From UBA5078 sp033721235 (GTDB lineage Bacteria; Pseudomonadota; Gammaproteobacteria; Pseudomonadales; Pseudohongiellaceae), in NCBI GenBank assembly GCA_033721235.1, contig JAWWAY010000014.1, forward strand, positions 1 through 64,000: a DNA stretch of 64,000 nt, written 5' to 3'. This document shows, in pieces, positions 8,230 through 16,698 of the stretch. Within the stretch, counting starts at the first letter, position 1; each line of letters starts with the position of its first letter. The notes under the pieces are model-generated. The model worked only from the letters and a program-made list of their open reading frames with translations. It was not told where the DNA came from and did no database searches. The translations under genes and the position numbers were made by a program.

Positions 8230-8563
8230 TAAACTGATTTGAGTGCATTAAGCCCTCAGGGACAGGGGGCTTACGAGCAGAAGCGGTTTATCGAGTTTGA
8301 GCGCCCAATTGCAAAAGCAATGTAAAAGCTTAAAGCTAGGCATAGTCTACACTCCCCCAAACAATAGCCTCGCCGATCTTTTAGGGTCAGCTTAAAAGAG
8401 GGCAACAAAAAAAACCGACACCTTAAGCAAATTCGAGATGCTGTATGCTGAATTGGGCTAGCGTTTGCGCTGCTTGCCCTATTCGGCACGACCAACACAC
8501 ACGCCTATCAACCGATTGCTTAGTACACTCTCCATAGCGTATCCATTACACAAGGAGAGTTCT
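8230..8563. other. Intergenic region, no gene seen
   Basis: 334 nt between purK and the VOC gene. A weak hairpin (TAAGCCC/GGGCTTA, 8249-8273) just after purK could end its transcript but lacks a U-run. A purine-rich site, AAGGAG, at 8553-8558 belongs to the next gene. No conserved coding signal was recognised on either strand. Confidence 0.5.
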
Positions 8564-9388
8564 GTGAGCATCATACTTCGATTAACGATGGCTTTTTTGC
8601 TAAGCATTAGCGTCTCAATGGCTGCAACGGCGCAAGAGGATGCACCACTGGCGACCATCGGCATCGCAAAGCTTATTGTGGACGACTTAGCCGAAACTCA
8701 GCAGTTTTACCAAAGCCTGTTTGGTTTACAAGAAGTGATGCGCATTGACCATGATCTGGACACCTATGAAGAAACAATTTTGTCCTTCGGCTCTGGCACT
8801 ACGCTCGCGCTCTTAGCCCCTAATGACAAGGTCGAGAAACCACTGACCAAAAGTCGGTTCCCTGTGGTGCTCATCTATACACCCGAGTTCGAGGCTATAC
8901 TGGAACGCCTAGATACCATGGACGTTTCTTACTCTATAGTTCCCACAGGGGCTTCTGGGCCCAAAGTGGTAATTGCACGCGACCCTAGCGGAAATGCAGT
9001 GGAGATATACGGTACCAGCGGAGAGTATGCGGTAGGCGGCTCAAAGCTTATCGTCGATGATCGAAAAAAAGCAGAGGCCTTTTATCAACGAGTATTTAAT
9101 GCCCGCTCCGGCCAACTGTTTGCTTCTGCCGGTGTTTATGACGAGGTCCTGATGAACTTCACCGAAGGCGGTACGTGGCTAGCGCTTTTCCAACCCCTGG
9201 CAGAAAAGCCACTTAGCAAAAGCGCGTTTCCATCAAGTACCTTTTTTACCAGCCAAATGGATGAAGTAAAGCGGCGGCTTGATCAAGAAGCTTATGGCTA
9301 CTACACGGTCGAAACTCCAGACGATAGCCTGAACATCATCATTGCCAAAGACCCCGCTGGTAATGCTATCGAGGTGATCGCCCGCTAA
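8564..9388 (+). CDS. Exported protein with two VOC (glyoxalase/bleomycin-resistance-like) domains
   Basis: A 274-residue protein. I start it at the GTG at 8564 because AAGGAG sits 5-6 nt upstream and the resulting N-terminus is a clean signal peptide (VSIILRLTMAFLLSISVSMA, then ATAQ/ED). Two tandem VOC modules follow. The first covers about residues 30-145 (GIAKLIVDDLAETQQFYQSL ... DPSGNAVEIYG). The second covers about 150-270 (GGSKLIVDDRKKAEAFYQRV ... DPAGNAIEVIA). Each keeps the terminal Glu that serves as a metal ligand, but the usual early His is not obvious in either (LIVDD instead). Export of a VOC protein is unusual; cytosolic glyoxalase activity is therefore unlikely, and the role is unknown. 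Confidence 0.85.
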   Translation: MSIILRLTMAFLLSISVSMAATAQEDAPLATIGIAKLIVDDLAETQQFYQSLFGLQEVMRIDHDLDTYEETILSFGSGTTLALLAPNDKVEKPLTKSRFPVVLIYTPEFEAILERLDTMDVSYSIVPTGASGPKVVIARDPSGNAVEIYGTSGEYAVGGSKLIVDDRKKAEAFYQRVFNARSGQLFASAGVYDEVLMNFTEGGTWLALFQPLAEKPLSKSAFPSSTFFTSQMDEVKRRLDQEAYGYYTVETPDDSLNIIIAKDPAGNAIEVIAR

Positions 9389-9592
9389 GGATTAGCGCCT
9401 GTTAAAGCTTAGCCAATCACGCCTTTGTAAGGGGCCGTTTACGCGCTATTGCTTTTCGCGGCTATGGGGTCTTATATTGTAAGCAGTTGAACGATTTTGC
9501 GCTCGAAACCGGTTCTTGTTTGTAAGGGTCGCTGGTGCATTATTAGCCTCTTCGCCCCCTAATTTCTGTGCTCTATATACTTGGAGTAGTTT

Positions 9593-10144
9593 ATGATGAC
9601 TAAAGATGTGAAAGCTGTATTAAAGCAATTATTCCTAATTGCCATCGGCGCAGGGGTGACGTTCTCGACAATCGCCGCCCAAGCCCAATCGGGGTCTACC
9701 GCAACGCGAATAGAATCCTCGGGGAACACAAGCTCGGTGAAGGTAATTCAGTTTGAGGAGCCTGAAGAGTTTATCAATATCAGGCGACTTCTATCCAACG
9801 GCAGTGTGGATGAGGCCCTTGAGCTTGCCAAGTCCTATGTCGAGAACGTTGAGAAAAACACCAGAGACTTGCCGAGCCGCTACTTTGCGTACAACGCCCT
9901 TTGCGTGGCCTATACCCATGCTAGGGAAAGCGCCAAGGCAGAGGAAGAGTGCACTCGTGCCGTAGAACTAATTCCTAGCCATTGGTCGGCGTGGAATAAT
10001 CGCGGTACCGCGCGTTATCTAGCGGGCAATATGGCAGGTGCGAAGCAAGACTATGAAAAAGCGCTTGATCAAGCCGGTAATAAGAAAGACGTGAAAGAAC
10101 TGCTAGAGCATAATATCTCTCTAGTAGACCAACAAAACCAGTAA
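9593..10144 (+). CDS. Exported TPR-repeat protein
   Basis: A 183-residue protein with an N-terminal signal peptide (hydrophobic FLIAIGAGVTFSTIAAQAQ, cleavage near AQA/QS). Residues about 60-175 hold two to three TPR-like helix pairs: VDEALELAKSYVEN, YNALCVAYTHARESAKAEEE, then the canonical SHWSAWNNRGTARYLAGNMA and KQDYEKALDQA. Consecutive ATGs at 9593 and 9596 cannot be separated. It is a periplasmic scaffold of unknown partner, transcribed alone and followed by a strong terminator. Confidence 0.85.
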   Translation: MMTKDVKAVLKQLFLIAIGAGVTFSTIAAQAQSGSTATRIESSGNTSSVKVIQFEEPEEFINIRRLLSNGSVDEALELAKSYVENVEKNTRDLPSRYFAYNALCVAYTHARESAKAEEECTRAVELIPSHWSAWNNRGTARYLAGNMAGAKQDYEKALDQAGNKKDVKELLEHNISLVDQQNQ

Positions 10145-10166
10145 AACGCTTAGCCGACATCATATA

Positions 10167-10200
10167 GCATCAAGGGCTTACAACCTTTGATGCTTTTTTA
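10167..10200 (+). terminator. Rho-independent terminator after the TPR gene
   Basis: GCATCAAGG (10167-10175) pairs with CCTTTGATGC (10184-10193) around a short loop and is followed by a run of six T. It lies 22 nt after the stop codon. Confidence 0.85.
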
Positions 10201-10216
10201 TTGGCTTAGTAAAAAT

Positions 10217-10876
10217 TTAAACATGGCCTAAGTGATAATACACATAGGCATGAAGAATCAGATTTACCTCCGCGCTTAAGTCTTCGAACGCAAGACCATA
10301 GCTGCGCACACCGGCACTCGATTCATCATCCATCACTATCTTTATAACGCTAGGCAATTGCAGAATATGCTGACTACCTGCCGCCTCTACCTTAGTGAGT
10401 AAGATAATGCGATCGCCCGCTGTGCCTAGCGACCTAGCAGACTCTACACGACAGCCGGAGGTACTTAGGTCGACAATACTCATCGACAGACTATCGCCTC
10501 CCCCTATCTTCACCGTCGCAATTAAGTCCGTGGCTACTCGTACAGCCTTGCGCACTTCGCCTGTGGCAATCTCACTGGGGTAGGCCAGATAAACTTGCGG
10601 GAAAGGAGCTACCGTGACGTGTATGGCTTGCGAGCTAAATGCAACCGCAGAACCAGACTCACTGGAGAAAAATCGCACATTCAGCTTCTGCCCTACCTTC
10701 ACGGGTCTCGGCGATCCCTTAACCATCGGCGTCGAAATCACTAGACCTTTATTTTTAAGATAACCTACCAAGAGCGAGCGCTCTCGAGTATCCGGGGCGT
10801 GGTGGAACTGAAGCTGTAGCGGCGTACCAGGCAATAATTTTAGTTCTTCAAATTTCATATAAGGCAATTGCGTCAA
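10217..10876 (-). CDS. PilZ-domain protein with YcgR-like N-terminal domain
   Basis: A 219-residue cytoplasmic protein. Residues 1-100 resemble the PilZN/YcgR N-terminal beta-barrel (LPGTPLQLQF...KVGQKLNVRFF). Residues 105-215 are a PilZ domain with both c-di-GMP binding motifs intact: the RxxxR at Arg109-Arg113 (RKAVR) and DLSTSG at 136-141 (D/NxSxxG). This predicts a c-di-GMP effector, possibly for motility or surface attachment. No flagellar or pilus genes are nearby. The GGDEF protein at 61620 is the only c-di-GMP synthase in the window. Confidence 0.87.
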   Translation of the reverse strand: MTQLPYMKFEELKLLPGTPLQLQFHHAPDTRERSLLVGYLKNKGLVISTPMVKGSPRPVKVGQKLNVRFFSSESGSAVAFSSQAIHVTVAPFPQVYLAYPSEIATGEVRKAVRVATDLIATVKIGGGDSLSMSIVDLSTSGCRVESARSLGTAGDRIILLTKVEAAGSQHILQLPSVIKIVMDDESSAGVRSYGLAFEDLSAEVNLILHAYVYYHLGHV

Positions 10877-11335
10877 TAAAGAATCAGCCGACTAACTCGA
10901 CTAAGAATAAGCAATCCGTTGCAACAGCACCTTTATAAATAAGGTATACATGGTCAAACCACTATTAGAAGAACTCAGATTAACGAGAAGCGCTCGATTA
11001 AGCAATCACCTTTAACTGTATTGAATATACTCTGTAGCCGCCTAGAGCGCGGAGTCACCGCCTCGGCAATCATTCCCATCTACTCCGGCGTAACTACCCT
11101 ACCCCCTCTTGCAGTCGTATAGACGCGCTTATGGGAGCGTAATCCGAAATAGTATTAATCGGTACGGATGCCACATTATCCTAGGCAGAAAAAACAGCGC
11201 TTTGAGACGATTCATAACACTCTCTGCCGGTATATTACTATTGCTTAAGCTACTGCTCCAAGAATGAACAAGCTCAAGCGGAGCCTCTAACGGCAGGTTA
11301 AAATAAATCCCTGAGAAACTGAATTGATGAACAAA
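10877..11335. other. Intergenic region without a recognisable gene
   Basis: About 460 nt upstream of the PilZ gene. A minus-strand frame of 26 codons near 11125-11205 and short plus-strand frames exist but lack good ribosome sites and family resemblance. The left part should hold the PilZ promoter. I see no repeat or RNA fold that stands out. Confidence 0.45.
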
Positions 11336-11378
11336 TAAAAAGGCCGGAGAAAACCGCCCATAGCGTGCTTCTCCGACC
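11336..11378 (-). terminator. Rho-independent terminator of the small lipoprotein gene
   Basis: On the minus strand GGTCGGAGAA (11378-11369) pairs with TTCTCCGGCC (11351-11342), with one wobble-type position, and is followed by TTTTTA. It lies about 20 nt beyond the lipoprotein stop codon. Confidence 0.8.
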
Positions 11379-11399
11379 CCAATAATAAAAAATCAACAA

Positions 11400-11585
11400 C
11401 TAGCAGTTTGTATCGGAAGCGTCCACGGCCTCACGCACGTCCTCACAAGCATCTTCCAATCTATTACCTGTCTCTGTAAGGGCGTCATCAATATTGCTAC
11501 CCATCTCTTCTGCCGGGCCTTCGCCACAGGCACTTAAACTCGCTAGACTCACAAACAGTACTAGAGAAAAAAATCGCATAAACAT
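11400..11585 (-). CDS. Small acidic lipoprotein
   Basis: A 61-residue protein with a lipoprotein signal peptide ending in the lipobox LSAC (Cys20 from the first Met; a second possible start is two codons in). The mature 42 residues are strongly acidic and helical (EEMGSNIDDALTETGNRLED...) with two further cysteines. It resembles small entericidin-like or YtxH-type helical lipoproteins in composition only. Its own terminator follows, so it is a single-gene unit. Function unknown. Confidence 0.75.
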   Translation of the reverse strand: MFMRFFSLVLFVSLASLSACGEGPAEEMGSNIDDALTETGNRLEDACEDVREAVDASDTNC

Positions 11586-11825
11586 TCCTTTATCATAATC
11601 TAGAATTTAAAAGGCCAAATGCCTTTGATTAACCGAGATCTCAATTTCACCCTACTTGATAACGAACGCAACTTCAACACCACGACCCAAGATAAGACCA
11701 ATATGATTTATGTCTCGTTCGTTCCAGTATATAAACTCATCCTAGGTACATAATCCCCTCCCGCCACAGTTATATATTGACAAAAAACGATCCCTCCCCA
11801 TCCCTAGCAAGAGATCGTGAAACCA

Positions 11826-12140
11826 CTATGCATTCTCCAGCATTTTACGCATTACCTGTACAATCTTCTGGTACTCCATTGGACCTATTGCGCTCTCGTC
11901 GTCATTACTAAAGTCGATACTAGGAAGCGCCCTCTTTACGTCCGATTTACTAATAATACCGTCCCTATTCTCGTCATCTAGTCCCAATGCTGGCAATGCA
12001 ACATTAGCCTCTTTAGTGTTCAAGATCCCATCTGCATTCGCATCAGCCACAGAAAAGTCTGGGGCTATTGATTCCTGAGCAAATACCAAATTGGGTACAA
12101 TCAGTGCAACTGCAGTCGCTAATATAATTATCTTTTTCAT
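11826..12140 (-). CDS. Exported EF-hand calcium-binding protein
   Basis: A 104-residue protein starting at the ATG at 12138-12140, which has AGGAGAAA just upstream; a longer frame from 12320 would bury the signal peptide. Signal peptide MKKIIILATAVALIVPNLVF, cleavage near AQA/ES. Two EF-hand loops: residues 33-44 (DANADGILNTKE) and 56-67 (DENRDGIISKSD), both with the D-x-D/N-x-D-G pattern. This is a small periplasmic calcium-binding protein, similar in style to other bacterial EF-hand proteins. No partner gene is adjacent. Confidence 0.85.
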   Translation of the reverse strand: MKKIIILATAVALIVPNLVFAQESIAPDFSVADANADGILNTKEANVALPALGLDDENRDGIISKSDVKRALPSIDFSNDDESAIGPMEYQKIVQVMRKMLENA

Positions 12141-12653
12141 TGTATTTCTCCTTTTAGAGTTCCTAGCAAATAATTTCCAATCTCGTGCAAGCCTCATATA
12201 GCAACCGTCATGCCAAGATATTTTATTAAGCAAAAACAACAGCTTAGAATTTTCTACTGTATTTAGAGTCTGCGACAGTGTTGGGCAGCAGCCGCACAAC
12301 AACACGACTATCAGCAACACATTGATTTCATTGAGCTAAAGTGTATTGATAGCCACACACCACAGAAAAAAGGCAATTTAACATAGTAGTTGACCTGCCC
12401 CCCTATGATGTAGTCGCTAAGCTACGGATAGACATGAAGACAAGACTTTTACGGAAATTATTTGAAGAAACATGTCCCCTTTTTTTAGGAGGCATCGGAC
12501 GTCGGTACATTTTCTATTAGGTATGCGATTAAGTACCGTTTACTCGTTGGGGCTTAGTGCATACGGATTGGAAGGCACTGCTGGCGTCTCTCCTTGACAC
12601 CAGCACGCCGTAGCAAAACCACAGTCGCATACAATTTTTTCTCAAGGTCTGTC
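12141..12653. other. Intergenic region without a recognised gene
   Basis: About 510 nt. It holds the EF-hand gene promoter on the left. A plus-strand stretch of about 45 open codons (roughly 12385-12515) has no start with a ribosome site and no similarity I recognise. No tRNA-like or strong terminator-like structure was seen. Confidence 0.45.
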
Positions 12654-12842
12654 CTATCTTCGACGCCTAGCAAAATCCATTTCACTGGTATAGCGCGATT
12701 GCAATAGGAACTCTTTCACCTGCTGCCGTACAACAGGTTGTTCTTCCGATGTTTTCAGCGGTAAATTTGGCAATTGTCCCGTGTGTTCTACACCGGCAAT
12801 AAATGCTCTAACGGCGCTATTAAACTGATAGGCTCTAGTCAT
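12654..12842 (-). CDS. Hypothetical 62-residue protein
   Basis: A short gene supported mainly by its strong Shine-Dalgarno AAGGAG six nucleotides before the ATG. The protein is basic at the C-terminus (FARRRR) with a helical centre (VVRQQVKEFLLQSRY) and no signal peptide or membrane segment. It is not recognised as a family. It lies downstream of the glrK-yfhG-glrR operon on the same strand, 258 nt beyond the glrR stop, so it is probably separate. Confidence 0.5.
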   Translation of the reverse strand: MTRAYQFNSAVRAFIAGVEHTGQLPNLPLKTSEEQPVVRQQVKEFLLQSRYTSEMDFARRRR

Positions 12843-13100
12843 TCGTCTCTCCTTAGTTCTTGTTACTAACTGTCCGCGAACTCAGAATAAGTGCGCATAC
12901 ATTGGAGATAGCAATACTTGAGCCAATCTATTATTAGCTATTGATTTCAATACCTTACAGAATTACTAGGCACAAATTACCCGCCACAGTGTCGGGCGCT
13001 AGCAACACTTTCACCCCCGCTTACTATAAGCGATTGAATTGGAAAGAAATGAGTGTTGGGCTGGAGCAACAGCATGACTATTGGGGGCTTTAGCAAAGAA

Positions 13101-14462
13101 TTAATCTGCGACTTTACGAAACTGTGCCGGGTCTAAGCTGTGTCTTTTCAATAACTTATAGAACTCGCTACGGTTGCGCTCTGACAACCTAGCCGCAAGA
13201 GCGATATTGCCCTCTGTCATATTCAATAAGCGAATCAAATACTCGTGCTCGAACTGCTCACGTGCTTGATTCAAACTAAGTAGGCGCTCTGGCTTAAATT
13301 GCAATGCTCGCGCTACTAGCGCGCGCGAGATCAGTGACGTTGGCGAAAGAACCACGCATTGTTCAACGATATTCAACAACTGTCGAACATTACCTGGCCA
13401 AGGCGCACCGACCAACAACTCCATTGCCTCAGGCGCAAAGCGTATTGAGTCTTTATTATGCCGCTGAGCTAGAGTTTTGCAGAAGTGGTTAGCCAGTAAA
13501 GATATATCCTCACGGCGCTTAGAAAGTGGGGGAAGTTCTAGAGTAATAACATTAAGCCTATAGAACAGATCCTCTCTGAACGTGCCTAGTGCTACTTTTC
13601 CGTTTAAATCCTGATGGGTCGCCGCGATAATACGCACATCAACGGGAATGGTTTGAGTTGCTCCCACTGGGCGTACTTCGTGTTGTTCTAGCACACGCAG
13701 TAGTTTAGCTTGGGCCGACACTGGCATATCGCCAATCTCGTCGAGAAACACAGTACCTTTGTCTGCTGCCTGAAAAAGCCCCTTATTCGATTTATTGGCC
13801 CCAGTAAATGATCCAGCAACATGACCAAACAACTCCGACTCTAGGAGCGCCTCTGGCATTGCCGCACAGTTGAGCGCCATGAACGGTTTATCACGCCTAG
13901 CACTGGCTTTATGAATAGCTCCAGCCAACAGTTCTTTGCCTGTACCTGTTTCACTTTGAATTAACACGCTAACATCTGTAACCGCCGCTGCGCGCGTTTG
14001 CTGAAGAAGGGTCTCCATCGTGTGGCTACAGCTTACTATTTCAGATCGCCATTCTTGACTCTTGCCGTCGTTTTCTGACAAGTCCATTTCACCACTTTGC
14101 AGTAATGCCTTTTGCACATGATCCAAGAGTACATGCGCATCGAATGGCTTCACCAGATAGCTAAATACGCCTTTCTGCGTCGCGGCAACCGCCTCAGGAA
14201 TAGTGCCATGAGCTGTCAACATAATGACCGGTAAGCGGAGATTTCGTTGTTGAATCTGCTCGAATAGTGCCATGCCACTCATTCCCGGCATGCGCAGATC
14301 AGTGATGACTATATGAGGGCGAAAAGTTGACAGACAAACCAATGCATTCTCCGCGCAATTGACCGCATTCACATCAAAACCATTGGCCTTCAAGCGGAGA
14401 CTAATCAAGTGCAAGAGATCGGCATCGTCGTCGACTAGCAGAATTCTATAGTCGCTCTTCAT
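13101..14462 (-). CDS. glrR: Sigma-54-dependent response regulator GlrR (QseF)
   Basis: A 453-residue NtrC-type regulator: REC domain 1-125 with phospho-acceptor Asp55 and Lys105, AAA+ domain about 140-380 with Walker A SETGTGKE (170-177) and Walker B GTVFLDEIGD (236-245), and a C-terminal HTH. The sequence around WPGNVRQLLNIVEQCVVLS and NRSEFYKLLKRHSLD matches enterobacterial GlrR closely, and it sits in the order glrK-yfhG-glrR. The sigma-54 contact loop reads GSFTGA (217-222) instead of GAFTGA. In E. coli GlrR activates the glmY small RNA under envelope stress; no glmY is visible here, so the target is open. Confidence 0.93.
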   Translation of the reverse strand: MKSDYRILLVDDDADLLHLISLRLKANGFDVNAVNCAENALVCLSTFRPHIVITDLRMPGMSGMALFEQIQQRNLRLPVIMLTAHGTIPEAVAATQKGVFSYLVKPFDAHVLLDHVQKALLQSGEMDLSENDGKSQEWRSEIVSCSHTMETLLQQTRAAAVTDVSVLIQSETGTGKELLAGAIHKASARRDKPFMALNCAAMPEALLESELFGHVAGSFTGANKSNKGLFQAADKGTVFLDEIGDMPVSAQAKLLRVLEQHEVRPVGATQTIPVDVRIIAATHQDLNGKVALGTFREDLFYRLNVITLELPPLSKRREDISLLANHFCKTLAQRHNKDSIRFAPEAMELLVGAPWPGNVRQLLNIVEQCVVLSPTSLISRALVARALQFKPERLLSLNQAREQFEHEYLIRLLNMTEGNIALAARLSERNRSEFYKLLKRHSLDPAQFRKVAD

Positions 14463-14504
14463 GAGTATGCCTCTATCTGCAATTGACTTTTCTTTCGGTT
14501 ATTT

Positions 14505-15038
14505 TTACTGCTGTGATACATCGCTGGGCACATCTCTTGCTGTTTCTCGAAGGTTTATTTGCTGCTCAATGTTTGTTAATGCTTCTATTTGTTCACGAAG
14601 AGATTCTCGTTCTTGCTCTAAAAGCTTAACTCGCGCGCTTGCAGTACGCGCGCTCAAGCTGTGCCGAAGAGACTCATTTAATACATCGGCAAATATTTCG
14701 TAGTCGCTGCGCACTGAAGACGAGCCAATATTGGCTTCAAAGCGCTCCAACAAATCAATTGCACTATGAAGCTCAGATGTTTGAGTAGCCCCTTGCGCTG
14801 TAAGCAGCGCCAGTTGAACGTAGGCTTCGCTAGCCACGTCTTGATGCGAAATTCGCGCTTGCAGTCGCTCTTTTTCCTGCTGTTTAAGTTCTGACGAGGC
14901 CATAGAAACCCAACTGTAATACGCTATCGGGTCATAGTCCTTCGGCGCAGCTACCCCCACAGCCTGTATAAAACTACTGGTACAAGCAGGAAGGCTAGTA
15001 ATACCAATTATCAATATATAAAACACGACTCTGTTCAC
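14505..15038 (-). CDS. yfhG: YfhG/QseG-like outer-membrane lipoprotein of the GlrKR system
   Basis: I start it at GTG 15036-15038: AAGGA lies 7 nt upstream and the N-terminus becomes a lipoprotein signal with lipobox LPAC (VNRVVFYILIIGITSLPAC). A longer frame from ATG 15077 would overlap glrK and hide it. The 177-residue protein is helical with a C-terminal coiled coil rich in Glu/Arg (LLEQERESLREQIEALTNIE). YfhG (QseG) sits between kinase and regulator in enterobacteria and transmits envelope signals to GlrK. Assignment rests on position, lipobox and coiled-coil layout more than on sequence identity. Confidence 0.8.
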   Translation of the reverse strand: MNRVVFYILIIGITSLPACTSSFIQAVGVAAPKDYDPIAYYSWVSMASSELKQQEKERLQARISHQDVASEAYVQLALLTAQGATQTSELHSAIDLLERFEANIGSSSVRSDYEIFADVLNESLRHSLSARTASARVKLLEQERESLREQIEALTNIEQQINLRETARDVPSDVSQQ

Positions 15039-15057
15039 ATAAACGTCCTTTGCTCGG

Positions 15058-16491
15058 TTATTTCTGCTTATTCTCATAGCTAGCGGGCATCGTTAGTCGA
15101 AAACAAGCGCCTTCACTTTGCTCAAGAATCTCTATACTGCCACCGTGGGAAATTGCGTACTCTTGCGCAATGGCTAAACCTAAACCGGTACCTCCATAGT
15201 CACGCGCTGGGCGAGAACTGCCTTGATAGAAGGCTGAAAATATCTTCTGCGCCTCTGCTTTGGGTACACCAGGGCCTTGGTCTAGAATTTCAAACACTAC
15301 CGAATTTTCTTGCGCGAACATTCGCAGCACTATCACTCCATTTTGCGGCGAAAACTTCAAAGCGTTAGTAAACAGATTATCAATAATGACTCGCAGCCTT
15401 TCAGCATCCGCTTCCACTTGGATATTTTTGTCAAACTGTCGCTGCAAAGAGATGGCTATTGAACTAACAGCGAGCTGATGCGCGTCTATCACTTGATTGA
15501 TCAATTTCTCAAACTCAATCATTTGCGGCGCTGCACTCAAAACATCAAAATTCTGTGAGTTATGTCGTAGCAAACCTTCTATGAGCTTCTGCAATCTTTC
15601 GCAATTATTCACAATGATGTGACTGATTTCGCGCTGCTCGCCAGTTAATGGCCCTACTACGCCATCATGCAATAAAGCCGCCCCCTCTTGCATGGAGGCC
15701 AAAGGCGTTTTTAGCTCATGGGACACATGTCGCAAAAAAGAAACACGATGTTGCTCAAGCTCACAAAGCCTCTCTCTCAGCCATTCGAGTCGAGAGCCGA
15801 GTGATTGCAGATCGTGTGGGCCATATATTTCAATTTTTTCTTCGTACGCGCCACTTCCAAGACGGTTTATTGCGCTATCGATCTGCTTTAAAGGACGGGT
15901 AATTAAATAGATAAATACCGTCGCAAGACCGAAAGCAGCCGCTATAAACAACAAGGCTTGGGCTGTGAGCGTTCGTTTAGTTGCCTCGCTACGTTGCCGT
16001 AACTGGCTTTGTTGCTGCGCGATCCATGATTCAATAGCATCGGAGACCTCATACGACTTACGAGAAAGCTGAGCGTACAAGCGCGCAATGGCTTCTCTGT
16101 CCTCAGTACTGCCCAACACTACAAACGCCGAACCCTCCAACTCCAGCAACTCAGATGTAAGCGCTTGAAGAGCATCACTGTCCGCACGCTCTTGCAGATG
16201 ACTAACCGCCGACCGCAACTCTTCGCGCCTATCTATATAGAGCTGATATAAGCCCTCATCTTGAAGCACAACATACTGTAAAGCATTGCGCTCCATAGCT
16301 AATGACTGCTCTATTAGTCGGCGACCAGAGCTCATTGCCGTCGCGGCGTCAGTAACTGCCCCCTGAGCCTGAGTGCCAAGACCATCAAGCTGCCTAGCCG
16401 TAATAAATAAGGCCGCTATGAGCAATGTCGCGACTGCAATAAAACCTATAGTCGTTAGCTGACGTATGGACTGAGCCCTAAACGACAACAT
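15058..16491 (-). CDS. glrK: Sensor histidine kinase GlrK (QseE)
   Basis: A 477-residue membrane kinase. TM1 about 13-32, a periplasmic helical sensor 33-177, TM2 about 178-197, HAMP 198-250, and H-box with His258 (SFLRHVSHELKTPLASMQEG). N, G1 and G2 boxes follow (NLFTNALKFSPQ, DQGPGVP, GGTGLGLAIAQEY). The ATG has GGGAGAAAA upstream. It is first in the operon, 19 nt before the yfhG GTG. Together with YfhG and GlrR it forms an envelope-stress signalling system. It is divergent from hemN with a 207-nt shared promoter region. Confidence 0.92.
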   Translation of the reverse strand: MLSFRAQSIRQLTTIGFIAVATLLIAALFITARQLDGLGTQAQGAVTDAATAMSSGRRLIEQSLAMERNALQYVVLQDEGLYQLYIDRREELRSAVSHLQERADSDALQALTSELLELEGSAFVVLGSTEDREAIARLYAQLSRKSYEVSDAIESWIAQQQSQLRQRSEATKRTLTAQALLFIAAAFGLATVFIYLITRPLKQIDSAINRLGSGAYEEKIEIYGPHDLQSLGSRLEWLRERLCELEQHRVSFLRHVSHELKTPLASMQEGAALLHDGVVGPLTGEQREISHIIVNNCERLQKLIEGLLRHNSQNFDVLSAAPQMIEFEKLINQVIDAHQLAVSSIAISLQRQFDKNIQVEADAERLRVIIDNLFTNALKFSPQNGVIVLRMFAQENSVVFEILDQGPGVPKAEAQKIFSAFYQGSSRPARDYGGTGLGLAIAQEYAISHGGSIEILEQSEGACFRLTMPASYENKQK

Positions 16492-16626
16492 GCTTTTCTC
16501 CCATGACTCTTCCTCGTAATGCGACTTTAACAGGGTAGCTACCGGCTTAGTATTGTAAACTCGTGTAAGTTGTTAAACCTTTCTAGTATTTAGCAATTGC
16601 AGTACAAGTCACATTGTCTTCCTTGG

Positions 16627-16640
16627 TTGATTTAAATCAA
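16627..16640. promoter_or_regulatory. FNR/Anr box upstream of hemN
   Basis: TTGATTTAAATCAA is a perfect match to the FNR consensus TTGAT-N4-ATCAA. Its centre is about 65 nt before the hemN start; a class II promoter centred at -41.5 would place the transcript start near 16675, with a TAAAGT -10-like element around 16663-16668. The fnr gene itself follows hemN, so this is probably autoregulated. Confidence 0.88.
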
Positions 16641-16698
16641 AATCGTCGACTTATGCCGGTGATAAAGTGACCATCACATTCACTAATAGTACTGAGTT

